NCBI GenBank assembly: GCA_026414765.1 | Contig: JAOAIJ010000021.1 | Coordinates: 216,502-280,501, forward strand | Length of the DNA: 64,000 bases | Source: Clostridia bacterium | Lineage (GTDB): Bacteria; Bacillota; Clostridia; Acetivibrionales; DSM-27016 | Direction: 5' to 3' | Shown: in pieces, positions 23,937 to 32,550 of the stretch | Layout: each line of letters opens with the position of its first letter | How positions within the stretch are numbered: the first letter of the stretch is position 1 | Translations under genes and position numbers: made by a program | Notes under the pieces: model-generated | Told to the model about the DNA's origin: nothing | Seen by the model: the letters and a program-made list of their open reading frames with translations, nothing else | Databases searched by the model: none

Positions 23937-25370
23937 ATGGAAAATTTTGAAAAGAATGAAAACGTAATTAGTGATGCAAATATTGACAGCGATACCATCA
24001 GTTATAACTCAAAGGGTGAGAATCTAGGCACAGAAAACACAGCTGCTGGCACAAATCAGGGCAGTTATTTCCAGCAGAATGCTGCTTTTGCAAATAATTC
24101 ATATTCTAGTGGCAGCAATGACAGGAATGATAGTTACAAAACTCCATCTTTCTATACGGAGAGGTATAAAAAAACAAATGGGAAGAAAGGAATCAGCCTG
24201 CTTCAGTTAATACTGGCATCCTTGATGAGTGCAATTTTGGGAGGGGCACTAGTGGGGGTAGTTCTGGTGTTTGTACCTTCAGCTGTACAGCCTACAGTAA
24301 AAAGCTATTTTGGAAATTTCATCCCTGGTAAGCAAACTGCTGCACAGAATAATTCCAGTGTACTGAAAAAAGTTGAAATTGAAAAAACCGATTCACCTGT
24401 TTCTGCTATAGCAGAAAAAGTAAGCCCTTCAATAGTAGGTATCAGGGTAGAATCAGGCAGAGTTCAGGATTTCTTTGGATTTGGTGCGCAACAGCCTGCT
24501 TCCGAGGGGTCAGGAATAATTATAAAAAGTGACGGATATATAATGACAAATAACCATGTTGTTGCAGGAGCTATAGATTCTTCTACGGGTACACTTAATA
24601 AAGGAGCTAAAATCGAGGTAATTCTTCCAAATCAGATAAACAAACCGTACATTGCACAGGTTGTAGGGCGTGATGCAAAAACCGACCTCGCTGTTCTAAA
24701 AATAAATGCTACAGGTTTGCCTGCGGCAGAGTTGGGCAACTCGGATGAGTTGAAAGTCGGGGAGCTTGCTGTTGCTATCGGTAATCCCGGTGGTTTGGAG
24801 TTTATGGGTTCTGTAACGGTAGGAGTTATCAGTGGAGTGAATAGAACAATTTCTGCTGAGGATAACAGTGAGCTAAAACTAATTCAGACTGATGCATCCA
24901 TTAATCCCGGAAACAGCGGCGGAGCACTTGTAAACTCAAAGGGACAGATTGTAGGTGTGAATAGCTCAAAGATCGTCGCACAGGGCTTTGAGGGGTTAGG
25001 ATTTGCAATTCCCATCAACAAGGCAAAGGAAATTACAGACAGCCTGATTGAGTTTAAATATGTAAAAGGAAGACCATTACTTGGAGTGACTATAGACCAG
25101 GAATTCACTGAAGAAATGGCAAAGCAGTATAATGTTCCTTTTGGTCTGCTGGTTAGCGGCGTAACGCCTTTTAGTGGTGCAAACAAGGCTGGGGTGCAAA
25201 AAAATGATATTATAGTAAAATTTGACGGGAAAAAGATTACTACTTTCAATGAACTTGAAAACCTGAAGAATAAACACAAACCAGGGGAAGAAGTAGAAAT
25301 GGAAGTATACAGGTATTCCGACGAAAAATATCATAAGCTGAAGATAGTGCTTGGTGAGAACAAGAATTAA
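23937..25370 (+). CDS. HtrA/DegP-type serine protease with PDZ domain
   Basis: A 477-residue membrane-anchored protease for extracytoplasmic quality control. Residues 1-85 are a low-complexity, Asn/Ser-rich cytoplasmic stretch, followed by a membrane helix about 87-113. The trypsin-like domain has the triad His207 (TNNHVVAG), Asp250 (AKTDLAVLK) and Ser327 (NPGNSGGAL); one PDZ domain fills about 370-470. AAGGAGATGACCTGGT precedes the ATG. It lies directly after the two-component pair but with its own 155-nt upstream region. Confidence 0.95.
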   Translation: MENFEKNENVISDANIDSDTISYNSKGENLGTENTAAGTNQGSYFQQNAAFANNSYSSGSNDRNDSYKTPSFYTERYKKTNGKKGISLLQLILASLMSAILGGALVGVVLVFVPSAVQPTVKSYFGNFIPGKQTAAQNNSSVLKKVEIEKTDSPVSAIAEKVSPSIVGIRVESGRVQDFFGFGAQQPASEGSGIIIKSDGYIMTNNHVVAGAIDSSTGTLNKGAKIEVILPNQINKPYIAQVVGRDAKTDLAVLKINATGLPAAELGNSDELKVGELAVAIGNPGGLEFMGSVTVGVISGVNRTISAEDNSELKLIQTDASINPGNSGGALVNSKGQIVGVNSSKIVAQGFEGLGFAIPINKAKEITDSLIEFKYVKGRPLLGVTIDQEFTEEMAKQYNVPFGLLVSGVTPFSGANKAGVQKNDIIVKFDGKKITTFNELENLKNKHKPGEEVEMEVYRYSDEKYHKLKIVLGENKN

Positions 25371-25471
25371 CGTAATATAATTGAAACATAGTTGTAAGTG
25401 CCATGTAATGGAAATCTTACCATCCAACATTTATAATATTTATTGTAGTAGAAGAATAGCGGGTGGTTTTA

Positions 25472-25630
25472 ATGATGGCAGTGTTAAGGATTATTCCGGT
25501 TGTTTTAAGATTATTGATTTTAAGTGTATTATGGGTTGTCTATCTTCCCATTAACATAATGGATTATTTATGGGTACGTTTTGTTGACCCGGGCGAAGTA
25601 AATAGTAGTCAAGAAGTAATTATTAGCTGA
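25472..25630 (+). CDS. Small membrane protein (52 aa)
   Basis: Two adjacent ATGs follow GGGTGGTTTTA. The product has a hydrophobic helix about residues 3-28 (VLRIIPVVLRLLILSVLWVV) and a short polar tail. A good terminator 14 bases after the stop supports a real transcript end. No family recognised. Confidence 0.6.
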   Translation: MMAVLRIIPVVLRLLILSVLWVVYLPINIMDYLWVRFVDPGEVNSSQEVIIS

Positions 25631-25643
25631 TTATTTTTAGTTT

Positions 25644-25671
25644 AGAGAGTCTGAGCAAGACTCTCTTTTTA
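25644..25671 (+). terminator. Terminator after the 52-aa gene
   Basis: Perfect 9-bp stem AGAGAGTCT/AGACTCTCT, loop GAGCA, then TTTTTAT. Confidence 0.88.
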
Positions 25672-25860
25672 TATGAATATATATTTGTTTATACAATCGA
25701 TTAGCTCGTTGCACTAATTCCTTGAAACGCTTATGTACCGGCTTAGAGCATATTGACGGAACTTGCAATAGGATTCATTCAGCACAACAGATTGATTTAA
25801 GTATAAAGTATGTATATAATAATCTGGTAACAAATAATACTAAAAAATGCGGGGTAATTT

Positions 25861-25974
25861 ATGTCTACCAGTAATGAAGAGATACTTGAGAGGATAAATG
25901 AATTGGAAAACATGTTTGGCAAAAAGCTGGACGAGATTATAGAGCTGCTTAAAGAGCTTAAGAATGACAAGTAA
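25861..25974 (+). CDS. Tiny helical protein (37 aa)
   Basis: Reads MSTSNEEILERINELENM and continues as a single charged amphipathic helix with leucine/isoleucine heptads. GCGGGG lies upstream. Too short for a family call, but codon use and the helix pattern look like coding sequence. Confidence 0.5.
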   Translation: MSTSNEEILERINELENMFGKKLDEIIELLKELKNDK

Positions 25975-26050
25975 AAGACTGGATAATATAAATCCGTTAT
26001 AATTATTGTACTTGGAGCTTTAGCTGATAACTGCTGAAGGAGGGGGAAGG

Positions 26051-26191
26051 ATGTATACCTGCTGTAGCCTTTGCCATAAGCAAACTGAGGAAATTGACCC
26101 TATAACAGGTGTTTGCCTTGAATGCATGGACGCGACGGATGAGATAACGCCTGAATATGATGATGAGCTGGATGATGAAGCTATGGTATAA
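26051..26191 (+). CDS. Small zinc-ribbon-like protein (46 aa)
   Basis: An excellent AGGAGGGGGAAGG runs into the ATG. The product has two Cys pairs, CCSLC and CLEC, eighteen residues apart, followed by a very acidic tail (DDELDDEAMV). The spacing fits a small zinc-binding knuckle. It is followed by a strong terminator. No function recognised; an anti-TRAP role was considered and not supported. Confidence 0.65.
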   Translation: MYTCCSLCHKQTEEIDPITGVCLECMDATDEITPEYDDELDDEAMV

Positions 26192-26226
26192 CCTTTAGTT
26201 TTGATTAACTGATTTTGATTTACATA

Positions 26227-26262
26227 AAAATAGAGGATTTCAAATTTGAAATCCTCTATTTT
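26227..26262. terminator. Bidirectional terminator between the zinc-ribbon gene and tRNA-Pro
   Basis: Perfect palindrome of 36 nt with arms AAAATAGAGGATTTCAAA and complement. It ends in TTTT on both strands. Confidence 0.88.
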
Positions 26263-26266
26263 GCTT

Positions 26267-26344
26267 TGGTCGGAATGACGTGACTTGAACACGCGACCCC
26301 TTGCACCCCAAGCAAGTACTCTAGCCAAACTGAGCTACATCCCG
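26267..26344 (-). tRNA. tRNA-Pro (anticodon UGG)
   Basis: Cloverleaf on the minus strand with acceptor CGGGATG/CATTCCG. It shows the C1-G72 pair and A73 typical of bacterial tRNA-Pro, the D-arm GCTC..GAGT, anticodon loop CTTGGGG with UGG, T-arm GTTCAAGTC and an encoded CCA end. Confidence 0.95.
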
Positions 26345-26488
26345 ATAACGCTTAATAATTATAGCATATAAGTTTTTAAAAGGCAATATTTAAATAAACT
26401 TTTTCAATATGAATAAATGTTTAAATATGTGGAAAATAATAAAAAACAGGCTTAATAAAGCAAAAAATAAACCAAGGAGTTGAAATAT

Positions 26489-27325
26489 ATGAGTGACGAT
26501 GAGGCCTCAGAAACATGCAAGCCTCAAGGAAGTAAAGGAAAGTATAAACGAAAGTCGTTAAGAAGAATCATAAACGCATATTTTTTTGTAGTATGTGTTC
26601 TTTTTATGCTATTGGCGGCCATGTGCTACAACAACCTCTCATTGTACAACAAATATGCAAGCATGGAATTGCAGTATACAGGGGTATTCAATAATGTGAA
26701 GGCGATAAAGGATGACAGGCATGCTCTTGATATGAAAAGAAAGGAACTTGTAGAAGAGAATGAACACTTGGAAGAAAAGTATGAAAGAATAAGCAGAGAA
26801 AACCAGGAAATTTTAAAATCGATAGAAGAAATAAAACGTAAAAATGCAGAGCTTATGAAGAAAAATAAAGAGCTTATGGATGATAATATCGCTCTGCAAA
26901 ACACTCTAAAAATGGCTGCTTCAGTAGGAATAAAGCCTCAAAGCTTTACCAAATTTACCGGATTTTCATCCAGGGGTGAAGTCGAAAGGGGAACTTATGT
27001 AGGTAAATTTACCGGTACTGCGTATACACCAAGCAGGAAAGAATGTGGAAATAATAATGGTATTACCAATTCAGGAAAGCCGATTATACCGGGAATATCT
27101 CTTGCTATCGACGGAAAACACTGGCCTTTTGGAACGATATTTTATATCAAGGGACTGGGTTATGCGGTTGCCATGGATTCAGGAAGTGCTATAAAAGGGA
27201 AGCACAGGTTTGACTTTGCGGTATTTGATAAAAAGTTTGCAAAAATGCTTGGTGTAAGAAAATGGGATGTATATCTTGTAAAGCTGGGAAATGGAAAAGT
27301 AGATAAAATAGATTTCTTAACCTGA
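26489..27325 (+). CDS. Membrane-anchored coiled-coil protein with 3D (RlpA-like double-psi barrel) domain
   Basis: A 278-residue protein: N-terminal basic stretch, membrane helix about 30-50, long charged coiled coil about 65-140, then a C-terminal 3D domain with TGTAYTPSRKECGNNNG and VAMDSGSAIKGKHRFDFAV. The domain is named for its three conserved aspartates and occurs in peptidoglycan-cleaving or spore-associated proteins such as YocH/YabE. AAGGAG precedes the ATG at 26489; an upstream in-frame TTG is less likely. Acts outside the membrane on cell wall (inference). Confidence 0.88.
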   Translation: MSDDEASETCKPQGSKGKYKRKSLRRIINAYFFVVCVLFMLLAAMCYNNLSLYNKYASMELQYTGVFNNVKAIKDDRHALDMKRKELVEENEHLEEKYERISRENQEILKSIEEIKRKNAELMKKNKELMDDNIALQNTLKMAASVGIKPQSFTKFTGFSSRGEVERGTYVGKFTGTAYTPSRKECGNNNGITNSGKPIIPGISLAIDGKHWPFGTIFYIKGLGYAVAMDSGSAIKGKHRFDFAVFDKKFAKMLGVRKWDVYLVKLGNGKVDKIDFLT

Positions 27326-27426
27326 CATAAATTGGCTTGATAAAAGAAAAACAAAGTATGGTATCATATAGACCATACTCAGCTTTCGGTACTTACATGA
27401 TGAAAATAAAAGTTTTGGGGGTACAG

Positions 27427-27888
27427 ATGAAAAAGTTGAAAAAGTCTTATGCTGCTATTATGGCGGCAATAGTATTAAGTTTTTTTCTGGGCCAAATCGT
27501 ACAGGCTGTCACTGAAACACCTGCTGCAGAACCCGGATCTGACGGTGATCCTTTAGTAACTCAGGGCTACGTGGATAAAAAAGATAACGGACTCAAAAGC
27601 AGTATAGATAAACTAAACAAACAATCCAAATTTATAGTACTTGAAGTAGGTGCAGGAAAGCAGCTGATTACAGGTGCAGGCACAGAAATAGTCTTAAGAG
27701 CCGGAAAAGCTGCAGCAATCAGGGGAAGCTATGGAGGACTTTCTGACGTAACTGCAGGCAAGGATATATCATCGGGTGTGGCTATACCTTACAACCACCT
27801 GTTAATATCTTCAAGGGACGATGGCAGAGGAATAAAGATTACGGCAAAGGTATGGGTACTTGTAAGGGGTTCTTATAAAATCAAATAA
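27427..27888 (+). CDS. Secreted or membrane-anchored conserved hypothetical protein
   Basis: The ATG at 27427 follows GGGGGT; the open frame reaches back to 27337 without a site. The 153-residue product has a signal-anchor about residues 7-25, a short coiled segment, and a C-terminal domain rich in Gly and beta-type residues (EVGAGKQLITGAGTEIVLRAG). The style recalls Clostridia proteins with S-layer-like signals, but I do not recognise the family. Confidence 0.7.
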   Translation: MKKLKKSYAAIMAAIVLSFFLGQIVQAVTETPAAEPGSDGDPLVTQGYVDKKDNGLKSSIDKLNKQSKFIVLEVGAGKQLITGAGTEIVLRAGKAAAIRGSYGGLSDVTAGKDISSGVAIPYNHLLISSRDDGRGIKITAKVWVLVRGSYKIK

Positions 27889-27903
27889 TGGAAACAATTT
27901 TTT

Positions 27904-27940
27904 AAAAGGGCAGTCCGTATGTAATACGGTTGCCTTTTTT
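27904..27940 (+). terminator. Terminator before the ger operon
   Basis: Stem GGCA-CCGTA/TACGG-TGCC with a small bulge and TTTTTT tail. Confidence 0.82.
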
Positions 27941-27970
27941 GTATATTTGTGCCTAAATACACTAATACTA
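27940..27970 (+). promoter_or_regulatory. Candidate forespore (sigma-G-like) promoter of the ger operon
   Basis: TGTATA, 18-nt spacer, AATACTA, close to the sigma-G pattern TGHATA-N17/18-CATAMTA. It sits about 40 nt before the gerAA ribosome-binding site, where forespore-specific expression is expected. No good housekeeping promoter is seen there. Confidence 0.5.
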
Positions 27971-28018
27971 AACTCGAATGTTTTGGCATGGATATTTCCT
28001 TTAAAAGGAGTGAATTTA

Positions 28019-29827
28019 GTGCAGAATTTTAAAAAGATTTTGGCCAGCATGCTTTTATTTGAAGAACCTAAAAAAGTTGAGAAATTCATACTAAAAGAGA
28101 ATGAGCTCATACAGGAAGAAGATGAAAAAACTGAGGTGAAAGCAAAAAATGACAAGGAAAGCAAAAAGAAGGAGCCGGCAAAAATAAAAAAACTCATTGA
28201 CGACGATGAAAACTCATCGGATATGCAGGATAAAAAAGGTATCAAAGTGAGGGGTGAAGATAATATAGAGAAGGAAGAGACAGAGGAAAAAGCTTCAGAA
28301 ATAAGCAAGAAGCTTTCTGAAAACCTGACCTATATGAAGAGGGTATATAATGTTCCTACGAATGGGGATATCATCATAAGAGAATTTGACATTACTGTAA
28401 AGGATAGGTCTATAAGCGCATTTATGATATTCATCGATGGGATGACCGACAGGAAAGTCATAAACGATAATATCCTTCAGCCTTTAATGCTGCTTTCGAA
28501 TTTAGAAACCAAAGGAGATCTGAAAAGTATTTCTGAATACATAAGAAAGAACATAATGCCTTTTAATCAGGTAAAGGAAGTAAAGCAATACCAAAAAATT
28601 GTTGATGATGTAAATTTCGGTGGATGCGGTATCTTTGTCGATGGTATGGACAGTGCATTAACTGCTGATGTCAAGGGGTGGGGAGCCAGAGGCATAGAAA
28701 GGCCTAACACCGAGTTAGTGATAAGGGGGCCTCAGGAAGGCTTTAACGAAACTTTAAGGACAAGTACTGCACTTGTGAGAAAGCGCTTGAAGGATGAAGA
28801 CCTGATAGTAGAAAACATGGAAATAGGAAAGAGAAGCAAAACTCCTATTTCCATGATGTATATAAAGGATATTGCAAACAAATCTCTTGTCGATGAGGTA
28901 CGGCGGAGACTAAAAAGTATAAAAGTAGACTATATTAACGAATCCGGTGAGCTTGAACAGTTCATTGAAGATAATACCCTTCTTCCATCTCCACAGATTA
29001 TTTCTACCGAGAGACCGGACAGGGTAGCTACAATGCTTATAGACGGCAAAGTGGCTGTAGCTGTTCATGGCAGCCCGTTTGTACTGGTAATGCCTACTAC
29101 AGTGCACACACTTATACAGTCTCCAGAAGATGCATATCTGAGATTTCCATATGGAACAATGCTAAGATTTATCAGGTTGCTTGGCATATTGCTCTCTCTT
29201 CTGCTTCCTGGAATATATGTAGCTATTACAAATTATCATCACGAGATGATACCTACGGATTTGCTGTTTGCTATAGAAGCTGCAAGGGAAAAGGTGCCTT
29301 TCCCTTCTGTAGTAGAGATACTTATAATGGAAATTGCCTTTGAGCTTATTCGTGAAGCAGGTATTAGGATTCCGGGTCCCATAGGCCCTACACTGGGCAT
29401 AATCGGTGCTCTGATATTGGGACAGGCGGCTGTTGAGGCAAACATTGTAAGTCCGATTCTCATAATTGTGGTTGCTGTTACAGGAATAGGTTCCTTTGCT
29501 ATACCAAATTTTTCGCTGGCCTTCGGCTTCAGGATAGTAAGGTTTGCTTATATATTCCTTGGAGCATTAGCAGGTTTTCTTGGAATTACTACGGGATTAT
29601 TTCTCCAGGGAATGTGGTTTGTAAGCGCAAAATCCTTTGGTATCCCGTTTCTGGCACCTTTTGGCCCGAGGACAAACGGTACTGTTTTTGATACACTTCT
29701 CAGACTGCCGATCTGGAAGCAGGAATACAGGCCTGACTATATAAGTCCTAAAGCTAAAAGAAAGCAGCCACATATTAGCAGAGAGTGGAAAGATGACGGC
29801 AACAGGGAGGGTAAAGAGAATGAGTAA
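28019..29827 (+). CDS. gerAA: Spore germination receptor subunit A (GerA family)
   Basis: A 602-residue germinant-receptor A subunit. Residues about 1-90 are a highly charged Lys/Glu linker, followed by the GerA N-terminal domain. A membrane region of about five helices begins near residue 375 (FIRLLGILLSLLLPGIYVAI). Conserved elements TDLLFAIEAAREKVPFPS and IPGPIGPTLGIIGALILGQAAV are present. The start is GTG with AAAGGAG eight bases ahead. It resides in the spore inner membrane with the B and C subunits encoded next. Confidence 0.94.
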   Translation: MQNFKKILASMLLFEEPKKVEKFILKENELIQEEDEKTEVKAKNDKESKKKEPAKIKKLIDDDENSSDMQDKKGIKVRGEDNIEKEETEEKASEISKKLSENLTYMKRVYNVPTNGDIIIREFDITVKDRSISAFMIFIDGMTDRKVINDNILQPLMLLSNLETKGDLKSISEYIRKNIMPFNQVKEVKQYQKIVDDVNFGGCGIFVDGMDSALTADVKGWGARGIERPNTELVIRGPQEGFNETLRTSTALVRKRLKDEDLIVENMEIGKRSKTPISMMYIKDIANKSLVDEVRRRLKSIKVDYINESGELEQFIEDNTLLPSPQIISTERPDRVATMLIDGKVAVAVHGSPFVLVMPTTVHTLIQSPEDAYLRFPYGTMLRFIRLLGILLSLLLPGIYVAITNYHHEMIPTDLLFAIEAAREKVPFPSVVEILIMEIAFELIREAGIRIPGPIGPTLGIIGALILGQAAVEANIVSPILIIVVAVTGIGSFAIPNFSLAFGFRIVRFAYIFLGALAGFLGITTGLFLQGMWFVSAKSFGIPFLAPFGPRTNGTVFDTLLRLPIWKQEYRPDYISPKAKRKQPHISREWKDDGNREGKENE

Positions 29828-30926
29828 TAATATTACATTTGGGAGATGGGAGGCTGTAGCCATCCTTGTAAATCTTATAATAACACAGATAGTACTGGGT
29901 TTTCCAAGGTCAATGGTTGAGACGGCAGGAACAGCGGGGTGGATGGTGCCTGTATACGTGACTGCCATTGCTTTGATATCTTTTGCAATAATTTCGAAGC
30001 TTTATTCCCGGTTTGAAGGCAAGGATTTAATAGATATTGCCGAGGAGACAGGCGGAAATATTTTAAGAATTATTATAGGATTAATATTTGCCTCATACAT
30101 AGCCTTTGCTATTACGGTTGTACTCAGAGAGTTTTGTGAGGATATGAAGATAGTGGCCCTTCCTGTTTCACCTATAAGCTTTGTCACACTTTTTTTTGTA
30201 ACAGGGATGATAGCAGCGGCTTACCTGGGTATCGAGCCTATAGTCAGATTCAGTTCGATTATTATCCCGGTAATAATAGGAGGTTTGCTTATTATTCTGA
30301 TAGGTGTTGCGCCTGCATTTGATATACTAAATCTCACACCGGTATTAGGTACTGGACCTGTTGACATATTTGGCAAGGGTTTTCTTAAACTTTCGATATT
30401 TTCTGCTGTATCCCTGATATTTTTTATTGCACCCTTTATAAAAACCAAAAAGAATTTTAGATCAGTAGGATATATAACTATTATAATTTCCGGTATCCTG
30501 TTTCTCATAACAACAGTTGTCTACATACTCGTATATCCCTTTCCAATAGGTGTCGAAAGGTTTTTACCCATATACCAGCTGGCAAGACTGATAAATTACG
30601 GCAGATTTTTTCAAAGGATTGAGTCGGTATTTGTACTGATATGGGCAACCTCTGCATTTATTTATTTGGGCATGGGCTTCTTCCTGATACTTCATATATT
30701 GAGAAAAACCTTTAAACTGGAGTATTACAAGCCATTAATCATTCCTATGGCTATACTTGTATTTACATGCAGTCTCCTTCCCCCAAACCTCATGACAGCA
30801 TTGGAACTTGAGCATGCCTATTTCAGAAACTATATCTGGATTGTTACATTTGCTATTCCTATTTTACTGCTTTATTCAGCCGGTTTGGTGAAGAAATCCA
30901 GGAAGAGGAAGGAGGCAGGAAAATGA
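29820..30926 (+). CDS. gerAB: Spore germination receptor subunit B (GerAB, APC-superfamily-like)
   Basis: A 368-residue protein with about ten membrane helices, beginning ITFGRWEAVAILVNLIITQI. GerB subunits are transporter-like and bind germinants. The ATG at 29820 overlaps the gerAA stop and follows GGAGGG; the frame extends to 29793 without a better site. It overlaps gerAC by four bases. Confidence 0.94.
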   Translation: MSNNITFGRWEAVAILVNLIITQIVLGFPRSMVETAGTAGWMVPVYVTAIALISFAIISKLYSRFEGKDLIDIAEETGGNILRIIIGLIFASYIAFAITVVLREFCEDMKIVALPVSPISFVTLFFVTGMIAAAYLGIEPIVRFSSIIIPVIIGGLLIILIGVAPAFDILNLTPVLGTGPVDIFGKGFLKLSIFSAVSLIFFIAPFIKTKKNFRSVGYITIIISGILFLITTVVYILVYPFPIGVERFLPIYQLARLINYGRFFQRIESVFVLIWATSAFIYLGMGFFLILHILRKTFKLEYYKPLIIPMAILVFTCSLLPPNLMTALELEHAYFRNYIWIVTFAIPILLLYSAGLVKKSRKRKEAGK

Positions 30927-32203
30927 TCAGGTTTAATAGGATGATTTCAATACTGATTATTACACTGTTTTTGGGAGGTATACTTTCAAGCTGCTATGAT
31001 CGCAGAGAGATAGATGATTTGGCATATATCATATCTATAGGCATTGATAAAGGGAAAACCAACAAGCTGAAAATGACTCTGCAAATAGCTGTTCCTAAAG
31101 CTATTGGTGGCAATGGAGGAGGCGGGGGCGAAGGTGGGAATGAAGCCGTAGAAATGGTCACTTTGGAGACTCCTACCATTTATTCTGGAATGAATATGGC
31201 TAATAACCTTGTCAGCAGACAGCTTAATATTTCCCATACCAAGTTGATGGTTTTTTCAAAGGAGTTTGCAAAGGAGGGGATGCAGGACATTATCAATGCC
31301 TTGCCAAGAGGCAGAGAAGCCAGACCTAGTCTCTATATAGCGGTTTCCAAAGGATCAGCAGAAGAATTTATTAAGGCCGTTAATCCAAAGATAGAGGTAA
31401 ACCCGGCAAAATACTATGAACTGATGTTTCAATCCCATAAATATACTGCTTTTACTGCACGTTCTGACTTTTACAGATTTTATACCGGTATGAAGGCTCT
31501 GTATACACAACCTGTTGCAATACTTGCAGGCGTAAACAGGTATGAATCCTCAGGTGATTTTGATGTCGCACATTCGTCAGCCGGTGAAAAGGGCAGAGTT
31601 CAGCCCCTGGAAGGAGATTTTAAGGCTGGGAGCATTCCAAGAGAAAGCAAGCTTAAGTCTGAAATTATGGGACTGGCTGTATTCAAAGGCGGAAAAATGG
31701 TAGGTGAACTGGATGGCGAGGAAACCACCTTTTATACTATGGTCACTGGTGAGTTTAACAGAGCGTTTATTACAATACATGATCCTATAGAAAAAGAAAA
31801 ATTTGTAATACTTGATACTAAAAAGAGCAGAAGACCTCAATACAAAGTGGAAGTAAAAGACAATAAACCTCACATCACTGTAAGGATAAAGCTGGAAGCA
31901 GATATACAGGTCATACAGAGCGGAAGAAACTACGAAGATACTGAAAATACAGGTATACTCGAGGAGGCTTATGAGGGTTATGTCAGAGAAGGAGTAGCCA
32001 GATTCCTTAACAGGACAGCCAAAGAGTTTGAAAGTGATATTTGTGGTTTTGGAAAAGAAGTAAAAGCAAAAATGCTTACATGGGAGCAATGGCATGACTA
32101 CAGATGGCTGGAAAAATACAAGGATTCCTCGTTTGAAGTTGAGGTGGACCTGAAAATAAGAAGACCCGGGCTTGTTATACGTTCTTCACCGATAGAAAAA
32201 TAG
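30923..32203 (+). CDS. gerAC: Spore germination receptor subunit C lipoprotein (Ger(x)C family)
   Basis: A 426-residue lipoprotein: signal peptide with lipobox LSSC, then YDRREIDDLAYIISIGIDKG, the usual start of mature GerC subunits. A Gly/Glu-rich insert (GGNGGGGGEGGNE) follows the first strand. The remaining domains have full length. It should sit on the outer face of the inner spore membrane with gerAA and gerAB. Confidence 0.94.
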   Translation: MIRFNRMISILIITLFLGGILSSCYDRREIDDLAYIISIGIDKGKTNKLKMTLQIAVPKAIGGNGGGGGEGGNEAVEMVTLETPTIYSGMNMANNLVSRQLNISHTKLMVFSKEFAKEGMQDIINALPRGREARPSLYIAVSKGSAEEFIKAVNPKIEVNPAKYYELMFQSHKYTAFTARSDFYRFYTGMKALYTQPVAILAGVNRYESSGDFDVAHSSAGEKGRVQPLEGDFKAGSIPRESKLKSEIMGLAVFKGGKMVGELDGEETTFYTMVTGEFNRAFITIHDPIEKEKFVILDTKKSRRPQYKVEVKDNKPHITVRIKLEADIQVIQSGRNYEDTENTGILEEAYEGYVREGVARFLNRTAKEFESDICGFGKEVKAKMLTWEQWHDYRWLEKYKDSSFEVEVDLKIRRPGLVIRSSPIEK

Positions 32204-32219
32204 GAGGGTGGGATAAGTA

Positions 32220-32396
32220 ATGTTATCATTAGAAAAATTAGTAGTGATTATTGTACTGATTTGGGTAGCTTTATATACAGGAAGCTTTGGAGTGTGGACC
32301 TGGAGAAAGAAAAACAAGGCAGGTGCCGTTATGGTTTTTCTAATTACAGCAGCAGTTTTGATTCTTCCGGCATATACATTATTTTTTAGACAATAA
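32220..32396 (+). CDS. Small two-helix membrane protein, candidate germination receptor D subunit
   Basis: A 58-residue protein beginning 16 nt after gerAC, with TAGGAGGG as ribosome-binding site. It has two membrane helices (about 6-26 and 36-56) joined by a short basic loop WRKKNKAG. Ger operons of Bacillus are known to carry small two-helix D genes of this size that modulate receptor function. Position, size and topology fit, but assignment to that group is inference. Confidence 0.65.
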   Translation: MLSLEKLVVIIVLIWVALYTGSFGVWTWRKKNKAGAVMVFLITAAVLILPAYTLFFRQ

Positions 32397-32455
32397 ATAA
32401 AAGATATTAATTTTATACTAAATTATTATACTGTTTATGATTTACTAAAACATGT

Positions 32456-32485
32456 AAGCTGCGCTTTTCCTTAGTGCAGCTTTTT
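32456..32485 (+). terminator. Terminator of the ger operon
   Basis: AAGCTGCGC/GTGCAGCTT stem and TTTTT tail, about 60 nt after the small fourth gene. Confidence 0.82.
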
Positions 32486-32550
32486 CATATCATTAACAAA
32501 AATACGTATGGATACATATTATTTACTATGAATAAAAGGAGATAGTAAAT

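Noticed and set aside
26051..26191. The small two-Cys-pair protein as an anti-TRAP candidate.
   Set aside because: Only the CxxC pairs are shared; the DnaJ-like glycine pattern of anti-TRAP and its helix are missing, and the acidic tail is different.
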